Shown: positions 33,346 to 44,565 of the stretch, one piece after another | How positions within the stretch are numbered: position 1 is the stretch's first letter | How the letters are laid out: the number at the start of each line of letters is the position of its first letter | Assembly: GCA_001179505.1 (NCBI GenBank) | Contig: CDMY01000561.1 | Coordinates: forward strand, 1-51,696 | Direction: 5' to 3' | Origin: Vitrella brassicaformis | Taxonomy: Eukaryota; Sar; Vitrellaceae | DNA: 51,696 nt | Notes under the pieces: generated by a model | Database searches by the model: none | What the model saw: only the letters and a program-made list of their open reading frames with translations | Told to the model about the DNA's origin: nothing | Position numbers and translations under genes: made by a program

Positions 33346-36300
33346 TCAGTAGGCCTCCAGGTGGTATCGGTGTTCGCCCTTCATCTGCCGGATGATGCTG
33401 CCGCCGTCACAGATGCCCTCACTACACTTGATCAGAGCAGTCTTCAACAAGGAACCAACCACACGCACACGAAGAGATTGCTTCATATATGTGCCCATGT
33501 AGGTGTATATATGTGTGTGTGCATTCTATGCCCACCTCCATTTGGTTGAGGATCTTGCCGCTCGATCCGCAGTAGAAGAACTGGCAGTCGGGCCGCTGCA
33601 GCAGCTCCCACACAGCGGCGCCGTTCTCAGCTATCCTGCAACCACACAAAGCACACAAAGCACAGACACACACAGATGCATAGATAGATGGCCCAACGAG
33701 ACTCTTCTTCTGTGTGTGGCCGATGCGCCTGCTTACTTGTCGTGTATGTAGACCTTCTTCTTGGGGTCGTCCCGCGAGAAGGCGTAGAAGGAGGCCGACA
33801 CGCCGCCGTCCTGGATGTCCTCCTGACACACGAAGTCCTTGGACGCGTGCCGACACCCGTGCACCAACACAAAGTCGCCAGACAGACCCCTGAACATGCG
33901 CAGGCAGATAGATAGACGACCATGTGGGGACGATTGGATGCGCCAGTGGGTAGGTGGGTGGGTGGGTGGCTGACCTGTCCTTCCGTTCTTGCAGGAACGC
34001 TCTGACCGGCGCGAAGCCTGAGCCGACCGTCACGCACACCATGGGGGTGTTGCCGTCCATCGGATAGTTGAACACACCCTTGCGGAGCTGATGACAGACA
34101 ACACACAACACCATGTATAGACAACGCAAAGCACAACACACATGTGATCGATCTATTGACCGTGAGAATCTCCTTCCTCCATGTGTGTCGTGTCGGTCGC
34201 CTTGCCCTACCTTTCCTGCAATGGGTGTGGTTTGGATGTACTCGAGCGGCTGTCTGCAGATGTGTCCCGTGCAAAGGCCGCCCGGGACGTCCACCACCAG
34301 CAGCTCGATCTCATCGGGGCAGCGCGTGTCGGACGACGCTATGCTGTAGAACCGCGGGTGGATAATGTCACACGCAGACACTATCTGCAGGCAGCACACA
34401 TGATTGGTGATTGACACACACACACCGAGAGGAGAGGGAGACCAGACCGTCCGAAGGCATCCATGTATGTGTCCCTCTGTGGCTCATCCTCCCTCACCTC
34501 TGAGAAAGAGTACTTGCCCTTGGGCAGCGACATGATGGCCTCGGCGGCATTCTTGTGCGCCACGGCCTCAGGCGGTACGAATCCCGTGTCCGGGCTTACC
34601 AGCCGCCGCAAGTAGTACGGCACCGGCCCGTTGAGATCCACAAACTGCGACAGCAGCCGGTGCAGCGTCATGGGCATGCCGGGGAAGGCCCGCAGCGGGT
34701 CCTCGCTCGTCACCTCCACCAGCTCCTCGTGGGCTCTCATGGGGTCCTTGCCCAGCCACATGAGCAGCCGATCGACCAGCTCTGGTGGGTTGCAGGGCAC
34801 CAGGCCGAAGTGGTCGCCTGTGCGGTAGGTGCTGGGGCCGCCGGCGGCGCCGGATGGGACGGTGAACTTGAAGACGTACTGGGCGGGCTTGTATCCTTCT
34901 GGGGTCACGCGAACGCGGTCCTTGACGTGAATCTCGTCGAAGCCTGGTTGACACAGGCAGTGTCACACAAACACAGACAGGTGTGGGTGTCTGGTTCCCA
35001 AGCATCGAATCCATCTTTGTGGGTGTGTTAGTTACCGATGGGAATGAGTGTTTTGCAATGCTCCATGGCCGGTGGCGACACGGGTGTGGTGGCAGGCTTG
35101 ACGTGGATGAGCTTGGTGGCCGGGAGGTGCCACTGGTCCTTCTCGAAGCGGTGGTTGTAGTGCGTGTGGAACAGATGGTGACGCAGGTGCTCGTCCTTTA
35201 ACTCCCCTGCACCACACACACACACACACACATGCATATGGATGCATAGGGATTGATGGATGGATGGCTGCAGGTGTTCATTTGCGTCGGTCGGCTCGGT
35301 TCACTCACCCTTGTACAGTCTTTCGACGGCTGGGGTCTCGTGTGAAGCGAAGTATGTGGCCTTCTCGTCTCGCTTGTATAGCTCCTGCTGCCGCTTCTGT
35401 ATCTCCTTGAGGTCGAGCGCCCGCGGGTTGCCGGCACCGCCCACACAGCCACCCTCACAGTTCATCACCTGCAGGCACCAATGCGTTAATGCATGCATCC
35501 ACTGGATGTATATCGATGGATAGATGTTATGTGTGTGGGGGCGGGGGAAGGGAAGGTCGCGTGCCTTACCTCGATCATGTGGTACTTGTCCATGTGCGGG
35601 AGGACCTCCGAGAGGTGGTCCATGCCGTTGACGATGGCCACCTTGATCTCCACACCCTCCTTGACCGGCAGCACCAGCTCCTTGACGTCACCCTACCACA
35701 CACGACACGGACACAGACAGAAACACCACACGACACATGTGCCTATGTATGTGCTGTACAGGCCTCCATCCATCCATCCATCCCATGATGGCTGTCAATG
35801 CACCTACCTGTTGTCTGGCGGGCTGGAGGGAAGCGTGTGGCGGTTCGTTGCCCGTCACCATCTTGTACGCCGTCCGAGCGGCCGCCTCAAGCACACCTAC
35901 ACACACACAGAGAGAGAGACACAGAGACACAGAAGCAAGTATGTGCACACGCGAGATGAGCACATCCTGTGCAGTGCTGCGTGTGCGTACCCCCCGACGC
36001 GCCGAAGATGACGGCTCCTCCCGAATGTTCGGCGAACGGCTGGTCGAAGTGGAGCTTCTGTGTGTTGTTCTTGGCGGCCTCGAGGTCGAAGCTGCCCTGG
36101 TCCATCAACTCCTTGGTCGTTATCACAGCGTCTACACACAGACACACAGACAGACAGACAGACAGATAGGCGCACCTGTTGTGTGTGTGTGTCTGTGTGG
36201 GTGGATGGAAGATCAGATCGTACCAACGGCGTGTTCGAGCTGGACGCGCTGGACCTCGTCCTTCTTGGCGATGCAGGGCATGACCGACACCATGAAGATG

Positions 36301-37666
36301 TCATCAGCCGACACACCCTTCTGCGAAGCCCAGTGATGCTTCACTGCACACACACACATCACACACAGATAGAGAGAGAGGGAGAGCAACCCCACGCACC
36401 CAAAGCCACCCCACTCCCCCACCTACCGAGTGCACCGAGCATGGCCTGGGGCGACTTGCAGGTGGACAGATGAGGGATAAGGTGGGGGTAGTGTTTCTCG
36501 ACCATGTTGATCCAGGCGGGGCAGCAGGAGGTGAACATGGGCAGGGGCGACTCCTGCGAGGGGGCTGTGATGCGCGTGACCAGCTCGGCGGCCTCCTCCA
36601 TGATGCAGATGTCCGCTGCCATATTGGTGTCGAACACCATATCGAACCCCAAGTCGTGCAGACCGTAACAGATCTGATGGATCCACACACGCATTCATGG
36701 GTGGAATATATAGACACACGGAGAGTGAGTGGGTGGTGTGTGGAGTGTGGGTGGTCACTCGCTCTCTCCCTCATTCCTTCATTCACCTGTTCCTCTGTGA
36801 GAACGGACCGTATGGCCGGCGCCACCTGGGCGATGGTCACCTTGCCCTCCTCCTTGAGCTTGCTCAACGTTTCCTGACCAATGAATGGACGCCCACACAC
36901 ACACATGGTCAGACAGGCGTCACGTGACAGACACCTTTCGCTCTCCCTCCCTCCGTCCGTCGTCTCACTCACCCGTATGGGCATGGGTGGTGAGGAGATG
37001 GCGCCAGTGGGGCAGACCTGAGCGCACTTGCCGCAGAGGAGGCACGTCGACTGGTTGAAGAGGAACTTGTCGCCCACAGGACAGGCCTTCTCGCACGCCC
37101 AGCACTCGAGACACTTGGTGGGGTCGAAGGCCAGCGGCGGCTTGTAACCGCACTCGGGGTTCACCGCACGACACTCGTCGCGAAGCCGCGCCACCTCGCC
37201 CACATCGACTATACACACACACACACACATCCATCCATCCACCCATCCAACCAACACACACACGTACCATCGCCCGTGTCTGTCTGCATCTCCCTCCCTC
37301 CCTCGGTGCATACCTACCGTGGATCTCCTGCTGCTTGGGCTGTGTCTGTGCGGCCGCAACAGCAGCGTACGGGAGGCGCCAGGTGAGGGTCCATGGTGCG
37401 TACGATGGCAGGGTGGATGTGGCCGTCACCAGAGGGGGCCGGTGGAAGAACAGCCCCTTCCCCAGCACCCGGCTGTTGCTCACAAACAGCGGCGTCCGCC
37501 GGGCGGCCGACGCGGCCACACTCTGCTGGTGCGTGCGGTCATGTGCCTTGGCGGCGACGGTAGCTGTTGAGATGGCGCGCAGAGGAGGCAGAGCGAGGGC
37601 GAGGGAGCCGGCGGGCAGCCGCAGGGGGGCCGACGCCAGAGTTTGGAGGCTCCTGTTGGTCAGCAT
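33346..37666 (-). CDS. [FeFe]-hydrogenase fused to a CPR-type FAD/NAD(P)H reductase module
   Basis: Sixteen exons (first 37318-37666, last 33346-33441) join in frame to 934 residues. Residues 1-60 are basic and Ala/Ser/Leu-rich with almost no acid, like a mitochondrial presequence. A 2[4Fe-4S] ferredoxin domain follows (CLECWACEKACP at about 149, CLLCGKCAQVCP at about 172). The H-cluster motifs come next: TSCCPAW (about 272), STCKSP (about 296), MPCIAKKDE (about 328) and NCEGGCVGGAG (about 467), so all ligand cysteines are present. The hydrogenase small-subunit motif (YFASHETPAVERLY...FHTHY) is followed directly by a P450-reductase-type FAD domain (PRFYSIAS about 733, GLCTGH about 760), an NAD(P)H site (TVGSGFAPVRAFLQER about 801) and an aromatic C-terminus (RYHLEAY). 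CKSP separates it from Nar1/NARF. No flavodoxin domain is present. It likely couples NAD(P)H to H2. No HydE/F/G maturase lies in the window. Confidence 0.9.
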
Positions 37667-38117
37667 CTTCTCTCAGTCACTCACAAACGTCTACAAACGT
37701 CGCAATAGCGATAGGTCGCCAGCTGCTTCAGTCAGGCGACGGATTCATCAAACAGTGCTCGAAAGCGGGTCGTTGTCCAAGTCACGCTAGCTGGGAGGCA
37801 GACAGCTTCAAGCAGCGACGTGTGTCGCGAAGTGTCCCAGCGGAATTGGGTCAAATCTGAGCTCGCATTTGGCGGGAGAAGTGAAAGCACATCCCCTTTC
37901 TCGTTGTGGTTCTGATACCCGTGAGTCCCCATCGCCAGTAGTTCTCAGTCGACAATCGTCGCTAGTCGTCACAAGTGAGTCATGGGACACCAGGCTAGGG
38001 AAGGGAAGGTGGCACGGAGATGCACCGTGACATTGCCTCCATCTCACGTGCCGATTGCTGACCAGCATCTTTGCCTCTCGGTGTGTGTCCTCGTGTGTGT
38101 GGTCAGATAGATCAGCC
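37667..38117. promoter_or_regulatory. Divergent promoter region of the hydrogenase fusion and the 38118 gene
   Basis: 450 bases lie between the two ATGs. A possible 5' UTR intron of the rightward gene cannot be ruled out (CACAAGTGAGTC donor-like site near 37973). I see no repeats and no other gene. Confidence 0.4.
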
Positions 38118-38774
38118 ATGACGGACTTCAGCCTGCAGATGTTGATAAAGGACAACCGGGAGGCCCAGGAGGCCAACAAGGCGGCCAAGGAGCTCGACGC
38201 CAGCAAGATGGGCCGCTCTGGGTCGGACGCCTCGACCTCGAGTCAGGAGAGCCTGCCCAAGCCCCCGCCTGCCAGCGTGGTGCCCAACGGCATCCCCGAG
38301 CCGCCACTCTGGGGCGCTTACCGGTCCATCAAGGACATGGTCTGGAAGAAACTATTCACACCCAAGACGCTCACCGAGCCCGGCGCACAGAAGCCTGCTG
38401 CCGAGCCTGAGAAGGTCAGTCAGTCAGTCACCAAAGGATATCGTCTGTTGTCTTGACCTGGTCTCTCTGTGTGTGTGTGTCAGCAGCCTGTGTTCAACCC
38501 CGAGGTGCCGCCTGAGAAGGAGCAGCCTGCCGGGTGCAGCGGTGGCGTGCATCTGCCGCAGCCGGGCCTCCACGACGCCCACGGCAAACCTGTGGGCGGC
38601 ATTACCTTCGAGCACATCCGTGCCCGCGGCCGGTCCATGTCTGAGGAGATCCAGCACACGAGCGACGCCGTGAGCCCTCCGGCATCGCCCACCCACACTG
38701 GCCCCCTGCCGCCGCCCGTGGCCGTCAAGACGCCCGAGTATGACATGTCCGGCCACAAGGTCTACCGATACTGA
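38118..38774 (+). CDS. Unknown Pro-rich hydrophilic protein
   Basis: Two exons (38118-38414, 38484-38774) give 195 residues from MTDFSLQMLIKDNREAQE. No family is recognised. The first part is charged and helical (AQEANKAAKELDASK), followed by a Ser-rich stretch and a short conserved-looking segment (PPLWGAYRSIKDMVWKKLF). The second exon is Pro/His/Gly-rich (GGITFEHIRARGRSMSEEI) and ends GHKVYRY. There is no signal peptide or membrane helix. The acceptor is a CAGCAG tandem, so splicing may add or omit one Gln. It is divergent from the hydrogenase fusion, with which it may share regulation. Confidence 0.65.
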
Positions 38775-40936
38775 GTGAGTGGCTGACACACACACACACA
38801 CACGACCAAGTAGAGAGTTAGTGCGAGGGTTGAGGGGTGGGTGAGAGAGAGAGAGATTGATGTTATGTGTTGAGAGGCGAGGAGAGGAGGGGAGAGGAGA
38901 GGAGAGGAGTGGAGGAGAGGGGAGAGCACCGCGGATGGCTGATGGTGTTTTCTGTGTGTACTGTCTGGCTGTCTGGCTGCCTGGCTGAGAGACTCTACTG
39001 AGTCGCTGAGTTGCGTTGCGTTGCGTTGTATTGCGTTGTATACCAGAAGTTTTTTGTGTGGATGGTGGATGGTGGATTGGATGTGCGGAAAATCTAACAG
39101 ACAGACATGGGCGAGGTGGCGATGCCTGTGTGGTGTGTGGCTGCCACTTGCATTGCACACGCGTCTAGGAGGGATGTGCTGCTGCTGCTGTTGTCTGCCC
39201 GCATTCACATGGATGGATGGATGGATGGACATGTCTATTTGTTGGCATTTTTCCGACCGCATTAATTGCGGTGGCAGGCAGGCAGGCAGGCAGGCATGTG
39301 TTGGTTGCGTGTGTGTGTGCATGTACACTACACTATCGTGTGGGAGCGTGGCGGTTCTGTGTCCGCGTGTACGGGCATGGCATGAGAGAGGCGAAAGAAG
39401 AGAGAGAGGCACACACTCCCTCGCTCTTCTTCCCCACCCAATCCAATCCAGGCGTCCCTACGCGCACAACCACCCAGGAGCTACCCATATACAGACAGAC
39501 TGGAGGGAGGGAGGAGGGAGGGAGGGAGGGGGAACACTGATTCATTGATCGACTGGCCGCGCCGCCTGCACACAGCATACCTACATTCATACACACAGCA
39601 CATGTGTGCGTAAAGGGGGAGAGAGCTGAGTGGTGTGTGTGATGTGCTGTTTGTTTTTCACCACAGCGGGCGGGGCGGCTGGCTGAATTGGGAAATAAAT
39701 ATATAGCTGAATGGCTGGATGGCCGGATGGGTAAGTGTAGCTGACACTGCGCCTGAGGGTATTTTTGGTGCCAGCTGCACCTGTCGCGATGGATCGATGA
39801 ATGCATGGATGGATGGACGGAAGATTAGCATAATGGTCGTCTCGTGAGTGGGTGGGTGAGGCTCAGACTGGTCCTTGAGCGGTTTGGTTGGATCAGGCAA
39901 TTCACTGAGCCAGCCACTGCATTTGGGGTCGTTCAAGAGCCGGCCTCATCCACACACGCAGTGCTGCGAGCATTCGTCTGTGTATGTGTGTGTGCCTGTG
40001 CACGTGTGGACAGATCCAAGAGAGAGACAGAATGAGCGTCCGTGGAAGAAGTGAGGTTGCCCTGCCATCCATCCATCCCCAAGCCTTGACTGCTTGTTCT
40101 CATGCCCACCCGGAGTTTTTCTTTTTGCACTCTATAGGCAGGGAAGGCCTGATGGCTGAGTGAGTGAGTGAGCGACTGAGTGAGTGGAATGGGGTCGGGG
40201 AGAGATGGAGGGAGTTGGTGGGGAGACTCGTCCGAGCGATTGTCTACACAGACAGACAGACCCATGTATGTGGGCTGGGCGGACTCGTCGATTGATAGAC
40301 AACACGTTGAACGAACATACGCAATGGCAGTCCGATGTCGTACCTGTCGCCTCTGTGCTGTGCTGTCTGTCGGCGCCTTGTGCCTCAACTCCATCTGTGT
40401 CGACCGTCACGTGGTCACACGCAATGGTCGAAGCCGATAGAGCATGGACACGAGACACCAAACACACCAACACGCCAAGGTCACGACTCACTCACTCACT
40501 GATTGCTCAAAAGTGCACGCTTCCCCCTCACTCTCACTGTCTAAGTGGACGCATGTCACACCCACCCACTGACTATCCATCGCTATGTCAATCAACAGAC
40601 ACACACAGAGACGCACTCATACCCATCCACACCCATCCAAAGGCTCTTGCAAGCCAAGCCCTCTCTCTGTACACACAACACACGGCAGGCCTTCGTCCAT
40701 CGCATATATCGGCCGATGGACGGCAATGCATTCATTGCAATCAAGGTAGGTAGGTGGTGGTGAGCTGAGCTGAGCGGGAAAAATTGGGAATGAAAGAAAC
40801 GGAGGGAGGGAGGGAAACACAACACATCCATCCCACGCAAGGCAGCACAAGGAGGAGACTAAATGGGGTTCCTTATTTTCTACATCACACCATCGCCCTC
40901 TGTCCTTTTGCCTCTCTGTCTTGGGCCGGTAGCTAG
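38775..40936. repeat. Long convergent intergenic region packed with different microsatellites
   Basis: This 2.16 kb region has no recognised gene. It holds GGAGA units (38873-38926), GTTGC units (39010-39039), GGAT (39210-39229), GGCA (39272-39296), GGGA/GGAG (39504-39531), GAGT/GTGA (40158-40186), and GT and CACT tracts. The several repeat units side by side suggest slippage-prone 3' flanks and not one mobile element. Confidence 0.7.
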
Positions 40937-41339
40937 CTATAGTATCTTCCTCGGCGCCATTTCCTTCTCAAGGAATGTGACACAGTCCCCCACTGTGGCC
41001 GCCTTGCTCTCCATCCTCCGACGCAACTCATCGTGAACCCTGCACACACACACACAGAGAGAGACACACAGAGAGAGAAAGAGAGAGAAAGAGAGAGAGG
41101 GAATTTGGGCATGCAGCACACAGGGTCGATGGCTGGCTGGCTGGTTGGTTGGCTGGTTGGTTGTTTGGTTGAGCGACCGTCGGTGTTTCCTGAGGAGGTT
41201 GGTGGCCTTGTGGAAGGCCCACTTGACGCGCAAAGAGGCCGTCTCGTCATCAACACCTGATCCGATCCAGCAATCAATAAGACACGCCCTAGGAAAAAAG
41301 TGTCTGTCGTGTATGCGCTGCGCGTGTGTCTGCTTTATT

Positions 41340-41372
<33 letters not shown>

Positions 41373-41567
41373 GACCTTTCAAGTAGTCCTTGTCGCGCAT
41401 GAGCTTGACAAACGCATCGGACTGCCGGGGGTCGGCCACTATGCACTCGGGATGCTGGAGGTTCTCAGCCGCCACACCAGCCAACAGCCACACCAACTGC
41501 ACTCACACACCACCATACCATAGCCCCTTACTTCTGCGCGTGTGTGTGGCCAGTGCGCCAGTCTGTC

Positions 41568-41598
<31 letters not shown>

Positions 41599-42750
41599 AC
41601 CAGTTTGTCGATGCCGGCAGGTGTAAGGAGGTCCATCCTTATTCGTGGGTCCTCTGCCATCTTGAGCGCCTCGAGGACGTTGGGTCTGAAGCAGAAGCAC
41701 GGGAGGCCCAAGAGGTAGGCCACGAGGAAGGCGGCGCTCTCCACGCGGCACTGCCGCTCCTTGTCGTCCACCAACAGACGCTTCAGACCTGCTACAACAC
41801 TCTTGGAGACCACACCACCACCTGCACACACATAAAGAGCCATGCCACACAGACGCCAAGCCCGTGTGGCACCCCATTTCATTGCTGGCTGTGTGTGTGT
41901 GTGCGTGTGTACCCTTGACGATGTCATATACGCCGGCTGCCGCGAGGGCCAGTAGGGCAACGGTGGGGTAGATCTCATCGAAATCGCCATAGATGTAGTC
42001 ACCCAACTGACACACAAAGGCAGTGAAGGAAGCATGGCCGCAGCCCGCCCGTCCCGTGTCTGCCTCTTTGGATGGTTTGCGTACCGTTTCAGCCCCCACC
42101 CCGGTGCCGACGTATCCCATGAATGCGCTCGCCACCACCACATCCTTCGAGCGGCTGTCCTCAGGCATGTCAGTCAAGCTCTCCGTCACACTCGCCAGCC
42201 TCCCTGCGTCGACGGGCGACCCCTCCCACCCCTTGTCAGCCTGCCCATACACCACCGACAGCCCGCTTCCCGTCGCCAGCTCGAGCGACCGCTTCATCGC
42301 CTCCGCGTCATTCGTGACGGCTGCCGCGTCTACCAGCAGTGAAAAGGTCCTCGGGGTGGCCTTGAGGGCCTTCTGCCTCATCTCGTCGAGCAGGGTCCAC
42401 CCCTCCTGCAGAGAGGACTGACGCGCGTCGGGCGACTTGTCGTTGAGCACTCGCCGGAACAGCCCCTGGGCCAGGGTGTTGTACTTGTCCGCCTCGGGCA
42501 GGCTGTCCAGGATACGCGCCAGCTCGCTGTCGCCGCCGCCACTGGGGGACTCGATGAAGCTGAGGCTTTCGCTGCGAGTGGCTGACAGACGCAGCACTGA
42601 CGCAGCGGCATGCGGCGGGCGGAATGGTTGTCTGTGGAGGCTCACTGGCGGTGCGAACGAGGGATCTCTCCTGAGCTGCCGCCGATAATGAATAGCCAGG
42701 CCGCTGTCAAGCCATATCAGCAAGACGATGGCTGCCGAGTGCAGCTTCAT
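40937..42750 (-). CDS. Unknown protein with N-terminal signal and PPR-like helical segment
   Basis: Six exons (42085-42750, 41913-42006, 41601-41821, 41376-41496, 41178-41256, 40937-41039) give 427 residues. The start MKLHSAAIVLLIWLDSGLAI is a signal peptide, and the following stretch is basic and rich in Arg, Ser and Pro (YRRQLRRDPSFAPPVSLHR). This could make a bipartite plastid signal, though no Phe marks the junction. Residues near 105-150 (GWTLLDEMRQKALKATPRTFSLLVDAA) resemble one pentatricopeptide-type helix pair. A hydrophobic helix (TVALLALAAAGVYDI) and a helical C-terminal half follow. No family is recognised. The donor of intron 5 (GTCGCT) is weak. It is head to head with the 56-residue protein gene. 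Confidence 0.65.
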
Positions 42751-42936
42751 CTTCAGAAGGGAAGGCACCAAGTGCCGGACACGCGCCTGGAAACCCCAGA
42801 TCTCGATCAGCGTCGCTGCCTGAGCAGAAAACTAGAGGGATTTCCGCCTTCACTTCGTCCCTGAGTTTTGTGGCTAGCTCGCACATCGTGATAGGGTGAA
42901 ATCTCTCCCTTGAGGTCACAGGAGAGATCTCTGCAG

Positions 42937-43275
42937 ATGGAGCCAGGTGAGGACAGCAGAAAGGCAGGCTGACACCTGTGCATAAGCTGCTATGATGATG
43001 ACTGTGTGTTTCAGTGTACGTCATTCTCGTGGTAGTGGGATTGTTCATGCTTGCCGTGGCGGGATACGCATGCTACGTCAACACGCTTCTGGCGGAACGG
43101 AAGAAATCCAGCGGGAAACCAAGCAGAAAGGTGAGTGTTCGGAGTATCGTCAGGGCATCAGTGCACTGATGGATGTTGTTATGCGATGCTGCTGTCGTTG
43201 GGCCATTGGTCGTTGGGTGATGCGGTGCAGAAACCTCGGAAGAAGGACCGGACCTTTTGGTCCATCGGCGACTGA
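42937..43275 (+). CDS. 56-residue single-pass membrane protein
   Basis: Three tiny exons (42937-42946, 43015-43130, 43231-43275) join in frame. The product is MEP, one strongly hydrophobic helix (VYVILVVVGLFMLAVAGYAC), then a basic tail with Lys/Arg clusters ending FWSIGD. All four splice sites fit consensus (GTGAGG, TTTCAG, GTGAGT, GTGCAG). By the positive-inside rule the tail is cytosolic or matrix-facing. No family is recognised; it could be a small subunit or assembly factor of a membrane complex. It lies 186 bases from the start of the divergent neighbour. Confidence 0.55.
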
Positions 43276-44565
43276 CAGCTGTTTTTCTTTATGACGTGAC
43301 GTGTGGGGCTGTCTGTCTCTTGTGTCACTCGGCGTGCCTCTCGGGTGGGTGGGTGTATAGCTAGTAGGTGTTTGCAACTGGCGTGTGTCTTTATCCTACA
43401 GACTGACCGCACGCACAATTGGTTCTCGGACTGACGAGATAGCGACAGGCGAATGAATGAGATGGCTGTGTCTGTGTGTGTGTGCGTCATATGCATGATT
43501 GCGTGACTGACGTGGCATGGTAGAGGGAGGCAGAAGGAGGCATCAGATTCCGTCTATCCAGGTAGCCGCAGCCAGCCAGCCAAAAGATTCGACGTAAATG
43601 TCAGTGAGCCAACCGGCCGGACACGCACGTCATTGTCCATCCGCCACAAATCACATGTAGCACACAACAGCGCTCACACGCACACACACGTGCACACACC
43701 ACACCACACCACACCAAACCGCCACATACATGGGGACACCAACATCCATCCATTGTGGAGGCATCCATCCATCATTGCCAACAATCCATGCTAGCCATCC
43801 ATGTCATGTGATCTGATGTACGTCGTTGCAACAAACAACACGCGATCCGATCGAGTGTGACCGAAAAAGTGTCATACATACATGATGCTATGCTATGTGT
43901 GTTATGTGTGTCATCCATTCATGGGGTATGAAGCCATCCCTCCCTCGCCCCTCACCCTCCCTCCCCTCCCCTGGCTCCCTCCTCTCTCCCCGGCCCGTTG
44001 ATGGATGACCATAAAGGATTGCCAATCCCTCCATCCATCCCTTCATCCATCCCTCCATCCATCTCTCACTGTTTACTGAATGCATGAAATGGATCTACCT
44101 AATCTATATGTGCGGCCTCGTCGTCGCATCGCACCACATCGCCTCGCATCGCATCGCATCAAAAGCCATTGATTGCACATCCGCCGCGTCACCCGCAAGG
44201 TCATTGTCACCTTGGCTGGTCGGCCGATAATGTGCTCAGCAGCACATTTCAGACAGCATCTCTCATTCTTCTTCCACGGCACAGCGGCATAAAATGACGT
44301 GACGCCGCCCCCCCGCAACACAACACACACTCACACAACGGCTGGCTGACTGCCCCACGCCACCAACACACAGGGTATGGTATCGTCCCACACACACCAA
44401 CCAAACCGAGACAAATGCACCAAACACACACAGACGCGCGCCGCGCCCAGCGACCAAACCCACTTACCAAACAAACAAACAGCTGCCTTCCCCCGTCCCA
44501 TCCATCCCACATACCATACCTTGTGCGCCTGGCCGTCTGTCTGTCTGTCTGTCTGTCGCCCTCAG
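43276..44565. repeat. Convergent intergenic region with CATC, CGCAT and AC repeats
   Basis: A 1.29 kb spacer. It holds ACCAC runs (43696-43722), CATCC runs (43738-43770 and 44025-44060), GCATC units (44126-44160), and a CTGT tract (44536-44558) just beyond the hydrolase stop codon. No gene was recognised. Confidence 0.65.

Noticed and set aside
33346-37666. Nar1/NARF-like protein of cytosolic Fe-S assembly instead of hydrogenase
   Set aside because: The CKSP motif, the full MPCxxKKxE and the Cys pair in NCEGGC are hydrogenase features, and Nar1 has no reductase extension.
33346-37666. Pyruvate:NADP+ oxidoreductase fusion, known in related protists
   Set aside because: There are no thiamine-diphosphate or pyruvate-ferredoxin-oxidoreductase domains; the N-terminal module is clearly a hydrogenase.
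41340-41372. Regular CTGT repeats as a CRISPR-like or minisatellite array
   Set aside because: A perfect four-base repeat without spacers inside an intron is a plain microsatellite.
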